A stretch of DNA of 64,000 nt, taken from Lineus longissimus. Lineage: Eukaryota; Nemertea; Pilidiophora; Heteronemertea; Lineidae. The stretch is from assembly GCF_910592395.1 (NCBI RefSeq), contig NC_088322.1:7309431-7373430 (forward strand), written 5' to 3'. The notes below the pieces were generated by a model, which ran no database searches, was not told the DNA's origin, and saw nothing but the letters and a program-made list of their open reading frames with translations. The position numbers and the translations under genes were made by a program. Positions 12,047 to 22,238 of the stretch are shown in pieces; the first letter of the stretch is position 1; each line of letters opens with the position of its first letter.

Positions 12047-12274
12047 GCCCGTATCCCAACACTGGTTCCTCAATACATGAATTAAGGAATATGGTGGAGT
12101 ACACGTCCTGTCGCGTTGACAAGAAAATTAGTATTTTCATTTCGCCATGCTCTGAGTGCAGCCCGTATCCCAACACTGGTTCCTCAATACATGAATTAAG
12201 GAATATGGTGGAGTACACGTCCTGTTGCGTTGACAAGAAAATTAGTATTTTCATTTCGCCATGCTCTGAGTGCA
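12047..12274 (+). repeat. Perfect 114-bp tandem duplication
   Basis: GCCCGTATCCCAACACTGGT starts at 12047 and again at 12161. The two 114-bp units differ at about one base (GTCGCG versus GTTGCG). Because 114 is a multiple of three, open frames run through both units on both strands; this follows from the length and is not evidence of coding. The near identity points to a recent duplication. Confidence 0.95.
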
Positions 12275-12512
12275 ACAAGGTTGCCTGACACGACCAGACG
12301 CCATCTCACGCAGTGCTGGGATGCGCTTTCTGAGCAGTAGAAGGATATAACCTTGAGAAGAAATTACTAAGACAAAGCATCCACATGTAATGATCTGCCA
12401 TGCACAGTGCTCGTCGTCAGCTTGAATTTTGCGTCACCAGACCTGCATGCACGTGATGGAAATGACACTAATATAAGGTTACCGCAGTATCTACGTTGTA
12501 TAGTCTTTGGTA

Positions 12513-12926
12513 GTATGTAAATGTTGAAACGAGCCAAATGAAACTAGCCAAACTAAACGATCCAAATAAACGTTTTAAACCTGAACTGAAAGATCAAGTT
12601 TACATGTTATATTCATTGCAGGATTCGGTCAAGTATGTTTATGGCATGAAATATAATATCATGCACATTCCCATTCAATTTGGTCCGTTTTAAGTTTTGC
12701 AAGGTGCACCATGTAACATTTCATTCACTCGTTTATTTTGACTTGTTTAAAACTTACACGTGCCAAACAAAGTAAGTGGGCCTGAGTGAATAAAAGTGCT
12801 TTTTCATTTGATGCAAATATCAACCTAATGCTTTGCAATCATATTACATCTAAACGTGATCTTCAATTTCATGTTGGTTCAATAGTTTGGCTTGTTTTTA
12901 TTTGGCTCGTTTCAACATTTACATAC
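12513..12926. mobile_element. TA-flanked MITE with long inverted ends
   Basis: GTATGTAAATGTTGAAACGA at 12513 is mirrored by the reverse complement ending at 12926. Similarity continues for about 55 bp (GCCAAAT, then GCCAAAC). Both ends are bounded by TA (12511-12512, 12927-12928), which fits the Tc1/mariner target preference. The interior has no transposase frame, so this is a non-autonomous copy. Confidence 0.85.
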
Positions 12927-13119
12927 TATACACTAGTCTTTCGATAAACAAACAATACCACGCTAAGGTTGGTTAGGCCTATATATTGACTATAGCAGTC
13001 GAAGTAACTTTCAATAAATGACAGATTATTTAATAAGGACGACACATAATTTAATAGAGTTGTTACAAATTCAGGCTTCGTAAGTTCTTTTTGGAGTGAC
13101 CACACGTTGTGACCGTCAG

Positions 13120-14334
13120 CTACCTCAGCATTTCCCGTCCCAAGGTACCCCACAGAGAACTACAATGCTGGAATGTACGCAATATATTACAAAACCACTG
13201 AAGGAAATGAAGACATAAGTGAGTATTTGCGCCAATCATATAGCTTTTGAATCATTTATCTATTTGTTAGAATTTCATGCCAGACCTGTCTCCAGAAAAA
13301 AGGGTTTAAATCCACCGAGAAAGAAGTTTTATAAAAATGTACAGATAGAGGAGTTTTGCGCCGTGACGCAGTCTCTTCACGTCGAAATCACCTGGAGTCA
13401 TCGTAAGTGATATAACTCATTTTGTTGTCCTTTTATTGAAAGCAATCGCAGAAGTCACCCGGAAGAAAGATCATTACAGCAGTGTTATAGGGTTTCTGAG
13501 TTTTTTGCGATAAGATAAGATAATATATTGTATATATCAGTATATATAATGATTTGGAGAGGAGACTTACTTTGTACCTGATAAAATACCACCATACAAA
13601 TTGTAAAGCCCCGATCATACCTAAATTGAAATGCTTTATAAACACGACATTCTTCCAGGGTTGTTTATTCGAGTACGACCATTGTGTTTTCATTAGCTTA
13701 GGAAAATAAAAAATGCCAATAACAACATTGTCAACAATGCTTATCGATAGTGCCTCGACCAATAATACTCGTTATCATAACGAGTTTCAGGTTTTTTTTC
13801 ATTGTTGCCGTTGTTATTTGAGGCCGAATTATCATGACAGATTTCCTGAGTATGATTTTCGTGTGACTAAATGTATTTAGCCGATACACTTTCTTTCACC
13901 AGCGAAAGAAAAGTTGCATGCAACAATGATGTTGCGATGCCAACCATGTTTGTCGATAGTGGCTTTATTGTACACACCTCGTAGTCATTCCTATCGGTTT
14001 TTTACTCTAAAATGACAAAACCTTACACCGTCAGCCTGGGCCAAATATTTATCTTATGTTTATCAATGATGAATAATAGATTAGGGCGTTGCCTGAATTA
14101 TTTCACAGCGCATTTGTAAATATAACGGTGTTGATTTTGCGAGGCTTTTCAGGACGACTTCATGATGTATTAGATACTGAAAACCAAAACAATCCTCCAT
14201 GATTTAAATCATCTTAATCAATAAGAAATAAGATTATGATTTTACTGCCCGTTGTTGATTTTGTGCCAGTGTCATTTTAGGATCAACCGTGACATGGTTA
14301 AGCGTCGTGAAAGAAGAAAACTGCGCCTGTGTTG
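13120..14334 (+). CDS. Candidate extracellular gene fragment, three phase-1 exons
   Basis: I propose exons 13120-13218, 13271-13402 and 14281-14334. The first could instead start at 13156. Donors are GTGAGT, GTAAGT and GTGAGT; acceptors are TTTGTTAG before exon 2 and CATTTTAG before exon 3. Each exon length is a multiple of three, all junctions fall in phase 1, and the joined frame has no stop. Exon 1 encodes NAGMYAIYYK, like the D-A-G-x-Y stretch near the end of an immunoglobulin domain. Exon 3 encodes VTWLSVVKEENCACVG. The first intron is only 52 bp. Neither the 5' end nor the next exon was found; one acceptor at 14451 would give a stop at once. The gene may be partial or broken. This is a prediction without homology beyond the short motif. 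Confidence 0.35.
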
Positions 14335-15820
14335 GTGAGTATTATCAAATGTCGATATTCGAAATGAAAGTCAGATCAGACTTTCAAAATTGCATTTTAG
14401 AAATTAAGTCAGCCTGTAAAAATTATCGAAAACTTTTTTTATTTATTTCAGGATAACTGATTATATGCTATGAGCTAATATTAAATTTCAAATGATGTCA
14501 AAAGCGAATGTCCAAACTTGTCAAAATTTCTGAAGTTTCATAACATTATTTCTTTACCTGTAGCTTTACTCTGACTATTGAAGATGCGATCCACTTTCGG
14601 CTCAAATGCCACTTTTAAAAATGCCTGTTTCTCTTGGCTTTACGTTAAGAGTCTCTATTGACATGACTGAAGAGCTTTTCCGTCCGATGATAAGAGCCAC
14701 GGAAGTCTAAAACGCTGAAATATTCCTGTTTTTGACTTACATTTTTTTCACGTATGCATAGATATCTCTATATATGTATTTTTCTTTCCGGGAAACCATG
14801 CTTACCTGAAATGAGAAGATAGTTACAGTATAAGAATATGGAAAAGGATAAACCATGCTTCCAAAACCTAAGACGAAGAGTCCGCTTAGAATCAGGAAAA
14901 CGCCAACTCAGAAGCTACTCTGGATAAACTCTTTGCATCAGTTGACAATTTATTGGCATTGGCAACGACTCTTTATTCATTACATGCAGCAAACATGATT
15001 ATCCCTAAACATTTCGATGACAGCTGTCAGACGCGACTGATGATGGGCAAAGATATACTTAACCCCCGCTGTGAAAGATCGTCATGGCAAAATGTTATCT
15101 TCCAGCCAGGTCCAGAAGTATATCGGTTTTGACACCTTACGGACCGATAAGGAACCGGCCAGAAACCGATAGTCATCTCGTGCCTCAAATTTACAGCCAC
15201 GATGACCTAGGTTTTGCAGTACACGAACCGAAATAAATTACGTTGCGGACCTACATGTACATGTAGGTCGTTTAGAGTACTGACCGAGGGTGATTGACCG
15301 ACGCGACGCGACTCGACCCGACGATGATACGAACCGACACGAACCGGGAAAAAGATGACAGGCCGCGTCCTCACCAATAAGGTGATGCCGGGCGGGCGGG
15401 GCAAACATTCATTTAATTCAGAACACAGGGATATTTTGGCCTTCATCGTACCTACGTGATTAGCAGCAATTAACAACCCGGAAGATAATATCCAAAGCTC
15501 CCAAAAACATAAAAATCCAACGCGCAATTTCTGTGCTGGCAAACTTTCAACTACCCAACAATGACCCCCCCCCCCCCCCCATTCCGGCCTTAGGAAAGGT
15601 TGTCCCACCCGGACTTCCGTTCCCGGACTACGACTCCTATATAAAAGGTAGGACACTGATTAATGGGGGACTTTGATTTCTTTTACAGAAGTGACAGAAA
15701 TTAAAGTCCCCCGTAACCAATGTCCGTACCCATTTAAATTGCATACACAATAGAATGTACTATGGCATATAATAGAACATGCGTTCAAATATCTAAGGTT
15801 TTGGGGTGTCGGCCAGCCAA
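14335..15820. other. Intergenic, no recognised feature
   Basis: No exon with a compatible phase was found after 14334. A 149-codon minus frame (15656-15207) crosses a run of about 16 C, has no motif, and is treated as chance. The segment 15285-15350 is a loose repeat of CGACGCGA-like words. A perfect palindrome CCTACATGTACATGTAGG lies at about 15250. Confidence 0.35.
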
Positions 15821-15892
15821 TCACTCGTAGTGTAGTGGTCATGGTCCCTGCCCAGTAAGCAAGAACTGCAGGTTCTAGTCCCCTCGGTCTAC
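15821..15892 (+). tRNA. tRNA-like sequence, probably pseudogene
   Basis: This is a 72-nt tRNA-sized unit. TAGTGTAGTGG resembles the pol III A box, and GGTTCTAGTCC resembles the B box. An anticodon arm CCTGC-CCAGTAA-GCAAG would display AGU (threonine-type) with four of five pairs. A TTTTT terminator follows at 15895. The T stem and especially the acceptor stem pair poorly, so I read it as a degenerate tRNA or the head of a tRNA-derived SINE, not a working tRNA. Confidence 0.4.
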
Positions 15893-16199
15893 TCTTTTTC
15901 TTTTTTTTCCTTGTCACCTCTTGCATAATCGATTACAATCATTCGACTGATTCATCAATAAAAGAATGGGTCGATCACATTCAAACCATGATCATCAGTC
16001 TAGCCTGCTTTCTGGGCCTATAAAACACACGTGGAAACTTGTATTGGCCTTCATTCCTGTCGAGATGTCTACCAAAAGAACAGCTTATGACCAAAAAGTT
16101 ATTTTTCGCTATCTACGGGCCATGCCTGTCCAGCTCGTTGCAGTATCTCGAGGAAGCGGTCAATCCGCCGAGCAACAAAGAACAATTTCAAGGTAAGCT

Positions 16200-16515
16200 T
16201 GGACTTGGATTCCTAGGAAAGCAGGTCTGGGGAACTTGGATTCCTTGGAAAGCAGGTCTTGGGACTTGGATTCCTAGAGAAAGAAGGTCTGGGGAGTTAG
16301 ATTCCTTAGAAATAAGGTCTTGGGTCTTTGATTCCTAGGAAAAAAGGTCTGGGGGAGTTAGATTCCTAGGAAAGAAAAGCCGCCTAGGACGCTGATTACT
16401 AGATTTTGGACTTACATTCCTAAGGAGTCACGGTCCTAGGACATTGGTTGCTAGTAACATAAGTCCTAGGACTCCAGCTCCTAGTCGTACAGGACCGTAG
16501 GACTTCGATTCCTAG
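16200..16515 (+). repeat. 31-bp decaying minisatellite
   Basis: The word GATTCCTAGGAAA...GGTCT recurs at steps of 30-31 bp (GGATTCC at about 16207, 16238, 16268, then 16299, 16330 and 16360). The later part is more mutated and dominated by the palindrome CCTAGGAC. About ten units are visible. Early units are the most alike. Confidence 0.88.
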
Positions 16516-16719
16516 AAGTGGGAGTCCGGCGGACTCCGGCTAAGTAGGACCTGGATTACTTTTGGACAAGAGCATTAGGATAGGACAAACAAACGTACAT
16601 GTAACGTAGATAAAATGTTATTTGCGTCTGAAAGAAAAAGTTTTCAATATTACTGTGTCACCCATTAGCAAAAGCAAAATATAAGTGAAAGAAGATGTGT
16701 AAAGATCTTTTTACCACTC

Positions 16720-18240
16720 ACATGGTGATATATGTAATTATCGGGACATAATCGTTACGGAGAATCTCTGCTAATTTGCTTATTTGCTTTCGTCTTCTTG
16801 TAGGGGGCAGTCGGTCTAAAAACGAACTAGAGAAAGCGCGTCGATAGAAAGTAGGATTCAAACGACAAAGTAACTGTACGAAGTACATGTAAATTAGTTT
16901 TATCGACGCCGGTGTAACATCTGTGGTTGTGCCCCATGTTTCAGTGTTTCCAAACAATAGGCAGCTAGAGAGACCATGACTTTTCAATAGGGGGGATACA
17001 CCGAAAAACTCGTCAATCAATTTTTGAGCGTTCCCAAACAATGAGGGGAAACACTCAAAAACAGAAACACTCAAAAACATTACACCGGTCATTAAGGAGT
17101 TCTCCGATATACCTTATGCTACTCAGTGTGACAACCGATTTAGGAGTTTCGTGTAGACTAATTCGCACATGGTTTTATGACACCTTTCGTTATGCTTGCT
17201 TTGTGTCATGCACCCCTAAAAATAAGGTAATTGAACCTTTCTGCCAGCACCCCGTAGAGCATTTGCAGATAAATTTTGAGTTTTGAACATATCCTCAAAG
17301 AAGGGGTTTTCATTTGCCTCAAAAACCTCTACCTTATTTATGTTGGCTAAAAACCCCTAAGAGCGTTTTCAAAACTTTAAAAGAGGGTAGAGCCGGGGTA
17401 TAGAGTCATGATAATGTAGTTATTGAAAATAAAAATCCGCACGATATCATTGAACAAAATAAGAAGTTATTTACGCTTTTTAATTTTTTCGGTTTATATG
17501 TTTTAGCTAACTTTCCTTCGGAAGTAAAAGCAAAAACAGCAATATCACCGAACTAATACATTGAGAGCGCCAGTGACGAGTCGTGATATAATTATCGGCA
17601 ATCACGCCGTATGATATGAAAAATCGTTGGGGGAGAATCTCTACTAATCGGCTTTCGTCCTCTTGCAGAAGTGAGTCGATATTGAATTAGATGAAGAGCG
17701 ATAACTATGACACAACGATGAAATATTCTATATCAAACGGAGATGACAAGAGGGTGAAACCATGATTATCATCAAAAGTGCACACTTAAAAAGGGATTTC
17801 AGTCGTTTGATGAACACTACTGGAACTCGCTTGAGATCCAGGCTTTCGCTTCCTTAGGATTTACCTCGCGTATTATAGAGCCGGGGGTGTTAAAAAATTA
17901 AGAAGCAAAAGTGGCTCGAAGTTATTAGACAAAAGGACGAAAATGGAATTATTGATATGGTTCCTCTCTCCGGCCAATTATAATTACATAGACACTCCTG
18001 GGGAAATAACAAAAAAAGAATACACATCAATATCGCCGACGGCTTCTTAAATGGTGACACCTGATAGAGCGCCAATTACCAGCTGAGATATAATTATCGG
18101 CCGTCACACCGCCTCTGTGAGAGGTCTTTGCGGCAAATTTGATCGGGTTGCTTTTTGGGCAGGAAGGAGTATATCAAATTAGGTTCGGCTCGTCCGTAGT
18201 AGCTTTACACTTCGCCGAGCAATGATCTAAATGAGATGAG
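16720..18240 (+). repeat. Three diverged copies of a dispersed unit
   Basis: Three segments share words in order: 16720-16830, 17570-17700 and 18070-18240. Common parts are GATATAATTATCGG, GGAGAATCTCT.CTAAT, GCTTTCGTC.TCTTG and GAGCGCCA. They are diverged and of unknown class. One carries a 180-bp family A insertion immediately downstream. Confidence 0.5.
16909..17088 (+). mobile_element. 180-bp MITE family A, copy 2
   Basis: The copy runs from CCGGTGTAACATCTGTGG to AAACATTACACCGG, has the same length as the copy at 6898 and is nearly identical to it. It is bounded by CCGG on both sides, consistent with insertion into CCGG. It contains the internal direct repeat AAACACTCAAAAACA. Confidence 0.9.
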
Positions 18241-19782
18241 AGAGAGGGGATTATTGGCATTAACCTTGAGATCGTGGGCGGTTATGTTATTTAGCGTGAT
18301 AAACATTTGTAAAAGGGCAATATTTCTAAGGTGGGGGCGAGTCACGCCAAGTGAGATTGCTATGGCTGTTTTTTGGGTTTTTATGTAACATGACGATGTC
18401 AAATATTCGCTATTAGAGTCCCGGAATAGAGCACTTTGTCTTTTAGAGATTCTGAATTGAAGGTGTAAATTACATGTAGAATCGGCACTTGACCTGATGA
18501 CACCACAGAGATCTTCGTACCTCATCTTTTTGCGGAATGTGGAGCCGTTTGCCGTACGATGTTTGAAGGAGCTTTGAGATTGTTTGGCCTGAGTGAACAT
18601 TAACCAGAAAGACAACTAATGCTTTGGAAAACCGCGATCGGTGTACCCTGATGTTCAAGCACTTATTCATCAACAGCGCCTCAATATAAATTCCATCGCA
18701 ATGGTGTTGTGGTCGAAAAACAACGAACAGGTTTTGCACCACCTCAATCAAGTACCGAGACATCCTGCAAACTGAAACTAAAATTGTTCTTATGTCGGCA
18801 AGGTAAAGCTTGATAATACCGACAATAAAGAAAAGCTAGTCTTTCAATTCTTGATGATTCCGATCCCATTAAACGCGTTTCATGGTGGTCGGGGTCTGGC
18901 CTAGGCCAGCGAAAGGAAATACAGTTAAAAATAATCACGTTGGTTCAAAAAAGCCCCTCGCAATTACGTTGTCTTCATGGTTACATAGATGATCGAGGTT
19001 CAAATATTTTCGGGGCGGAAACGATTACTCAAAGCCAGCTGACCGGAGCTCGAATATATGTACCTCCAGCTATTCTAGAGTTTAATTGAGACGTCTGCAC
19101 GCTTTGAAATGACGCACAGAACTCTCGAATGCAAGGAAAAAGATAGGCAAAAACGAATCGTCACCGTACATGCAATATCGGTGAAACGATTATGGGAAAT
19201 CTACAGGGATATGCATTAAGCAAATCTAATCTGACCAGACGACCAAGTGACCTTTGCCGATGACTTTAGAAAGGCCGCCAGGCATCGAGTGGCACAACGA
19301 AGGATGGTAATCAGTCGGCCCATGTTCCCTAAACTGCGATTTGTAGGCAAAAAGGGCAGTATCACACCGGCAGTGGAATTCCAACGCACTCGCGTTATAA
19401 AATGTAACCCGGGTCATTTTTTTTAAAAACGTTTGCTGAGAAAGCGCTCATCTGCCAATGTCCATGTTGATTTCAATGAGTGAAACCGGTGTGAATCGGG
19501 AAGATTTAGCGAAATTTTGGACAGTTTTTTATAATGTGTAAAATGGATATTCGCCGTCCACAACTCACCGCGTGGAGATCCTTGCCTGACTGGTAATGTT
19601 AATCGCAGAATGTTCGGGGATTTAACGAATGACGTAATTTGTGAAAATATATATTTTTTGATTTGAAAAACCAAAAGCGAAATTGCATATTCCGCCTGAA
19701 TAAAAACCGTTATTCGTCTAGGCGTGATAAAAATGAAAGTCTTGTTTTCGGCACAGAAAATTTGCAGGATTGGTTTGTAGTA
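18241..19782. other. Intergenic, no recognised feature
   Basis: Minus-strand frames at 18205-18615, 18470-18763 and 19423-19830 overlap each other or run into the 180-bp element. None shows a motif or matched splice sites. No RNA gene seen. Confidence 0.4.
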
Positions 19783-19962
19783 CCGATGTAATGTTTTTGA
19801 GTGTTTCTGTTTTTGAGTGTTTCCCCTCATTGTTTGGGAACGCTCAAAAATAGATTGACGAGTTTTTCTGTGTATCCCCCCTATTGAAAAGTCATGGTCT
19901 CTCTAGCTGCCTATTGTTTGGAAACACTGAAACATGGGGAACAACCACAGATGTTACACCGG
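19783..19962 (-). mobile_element. 180-bp MITE family A, copy 3 (inverted)
   Basis: This is a reverse-complement copy of the elements at 6898 and 16909, again 180 bp. It is bounded by CCGA on the left and CCGG on the right, so one base of the proposed target duplication has mutated. High similarity among all three copies suggests recent spread. Confidence 0.9.
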
Positions 19963-21138
19963 CAGTTGGTTTGTCAGCTTATGGACCATTGACCATTATT
20001 TCCATATGAAGGGTCAGTTATGATCATGCATGGTTCGATGTGTGATCGAGTGTAGTCGCGCACATTAATAGGATTTAGACCAGTGGCACCGTGGTTGTGT
20101 CAGATTCCGCATATGGTTCAGAGATCCGCTTGGTCCCAGCAGAGACGCAGCGACCCATCGTGATTACCCACCAGTATCACAGTGGGTTGGAATAAATTTA
20201 TCCACGTACTTGTGAGTGTGTTTCGGTACTGGATACAGCTGCATCTGACGCGGCGTCTCTAACTGTAACTATCTAATTATTAAGGAACTCCCGTGGCGTT
20301 TTAGATGATATCTTTCTAGTGATAATATAGTGCATAGCAGGTGCTCCACCTTGTGTGACAGTTCCTATTACACGTTTACAGAATTTTCGTTGAATCCAAT
20401 CCTTAAAAAAATAAAAGTGTCCATTCTCTTACGGTACCGTTATTTAGAATTTAGGCGATTTTAGGGATTAAACTGAGGATAAGGCCGTTCAGGATAAGTG
20501 TTGGGGAAGGGTTAGCATTAGGAGTAGTATTGGGGGTAAGCTAAAGTGAAAATGACAGCGGTAAGAATATAGTAGCCAGTTGTTTATGTAAAATGCATCA
20601 GAGACTGCCGTAAAACTAGCGACAGCCTTTAAAAATAGATTTGGCTTTAATGTTTGTATTTTGAGTCATTTCATGAATTGTTGAAAGTCAATTTTCTCCA
20701 AATGTTTGATGCTTATCTGGACCCAGCGTAAAGATTAAATGTAATTGTAAGTCTGCCTTTGCAAAAGCGGAGGTGGCGTATAGTATTCCGACCTTCTAAT
20801 TCAATGTTGTACAAACATAACTGGGCACGTTTACCGTATAGAATTCCTGCCTAGAGGACAGTCAATCAGAGCTAATCAAGTCATTCATCAAGTCAGACCA
20901 GGAACACATCAGATGGTGTGACGTGCCCGGCGGCGAAATCGTAAAGGACATCTTCAGCCATTATGAGATTAATCTAAAATCGTGGGTGGATGATAGCCGT
21001 AAAGACTCTATTCATCAGCGGCTGTCATAGTCTCATATAGGATATCACCACAGATCTATATTATACAGTCTTTAGGCCCGTGATATAACGTTTTTCTCTC
21101 TCAGAAGCAAGACCAGTGGAGTGTGTACCTTTTTGTAA

Positions 21139-21402
21139 TTAAAATTGTGTCTGTTGATTGGCAAATATATTGTGCCATGCAGGTGCCGTTGTCGGAAACA
21201 TCTCCCAAGCAGCCGCAATCAACCTTTCACCATCAATCTTCGGCCTGATGGCCCTGGCTAGAGTACGCTGCCTTAAAATCTGGAGCTGTTCCACTGTTAA
21301 CATAAGCCACACTTCAAAGGATCTGCCTTGAAAACTAGGTACACTTGGTCTTATGTTCCTCACATAATGCTTTACATCAACTTCCCAATTAGGATTTTTT
21401 TA
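21139..21402 (-). CDS. Unclassified open frame, possible exon or remnant
   Basis: The frame is open for about 87 codons from after a TAA near 21403 to its own stop at 21139. There is no in-frame ATG at the 5' end, so if it is coding it begins at a splice junction (candidate acceptors AG at about 21377 and 21366) or is truncated. The peptide has a protein-like composition, with VEQLQILRQRTLARAIRPK predicted helical, then ERLIAAAWEMFP. I recognise no family. It lies alone between repeats and could be a chance frame or a transposon remnant. Confidence 0.22.
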
Positions 21403-22238
21403 GTCCAAAGCAACTAAAGTCAACTTTTAAACATTTAGATACTGGATTGTATAGGCTTTACGTGTTTCAAAGTTGATGGTCCACCAAGCCTGATTTTTGA
21501 CCGGTCCACCAAACCCGAGGTTTTTTTACAAAATCATACGTATATATTCCCTTCAAAGAAGAAAAAGGGTTGTTGGTGACGTATTTGTCTAGCTCCATGA
21601 GAAATTGGCAGTTCAATTATGTGATTACATAATAAATTGCACCATCTCCTTGATCGTAATTGTCTTCGTTAGCGTACATTATGACAGGCTGTTCGCCACG
21701 TTTCCTTGTGGTGATTTATGATTCCTCGTGTTACGTCAGGCATGGATTTGATTGGCCTTATGAGGAGTGCGAGTCTCTAATCTGAACAAGTCATTCTCCA
21801 AGGTAAACATTATATTCAAGCATTCTCTCTGCCGGTATTGGCAAGGACTTGCTTCTGTCTCCAGCACCCACAACGAGCGCATTGCCTCTGACATAAGACA
21901 ACGCAGATCGCTGGGCCCTTATGTTTCAACTGCGGAAGCGAGCAGACGAAGATGATGGTAGTTCCTCCTGTCTGTATGGCACTGTAGGCTTGTAAAACGC
22001 TTGCCTACATCCTGCTTGCGCAGGACCGGAACGCGAGTTTTTTTCTACTGGTGCAATACTAGTATATGAATGTGAAAGATTGGTCCTAATTATCGAGAAA
22101 TGTCATTTTGATTTAAAGCAAGCAAACTGCTAACCTAGTTGCGCATAGTATACTATGTTTGTATGAAGCAAATGCATTTAAACTGAAATTAATGAACAGT
22201 GTTATTACTCCCAGAACCGGATGAGCATTTAAATTACA

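Noticed and set aside
12003-12288. Open frames on both strands with repeated peptides
   Set aside because: They arise because the 114-bp duplicated unit is a multiple of three; nothing else supports coding.
13767-13785. CTCGTTATCATAACGAG hairpin followed by a T run, like a bacterial terminator
   Set aside because: The setting is eukaryotic, no gene ends there, and short perfect hairpins are common in this AT-rich DNA.
15565-15582. Poly-C runs (also near 26200, 40338 and 52647), all on the plus strand
   Set aside because: Simple mononucleotide tracts with no shared flanks; four cases are too few to call a strand bias.
15207-15656. 149-codon minus-strand open frame, one of the longest in the window
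   Set aside because: It crosses a homopolymer C run, has no motif or splice context, and its composition follows the local GC-rich low-complexity sequence.
16718-17092. 124-codon minus-strand frame and a matching frame at 19423-19830
   Set aside because: Both depend on the 180-bp family A element; the shared peptide is a by-product of the mobile element.
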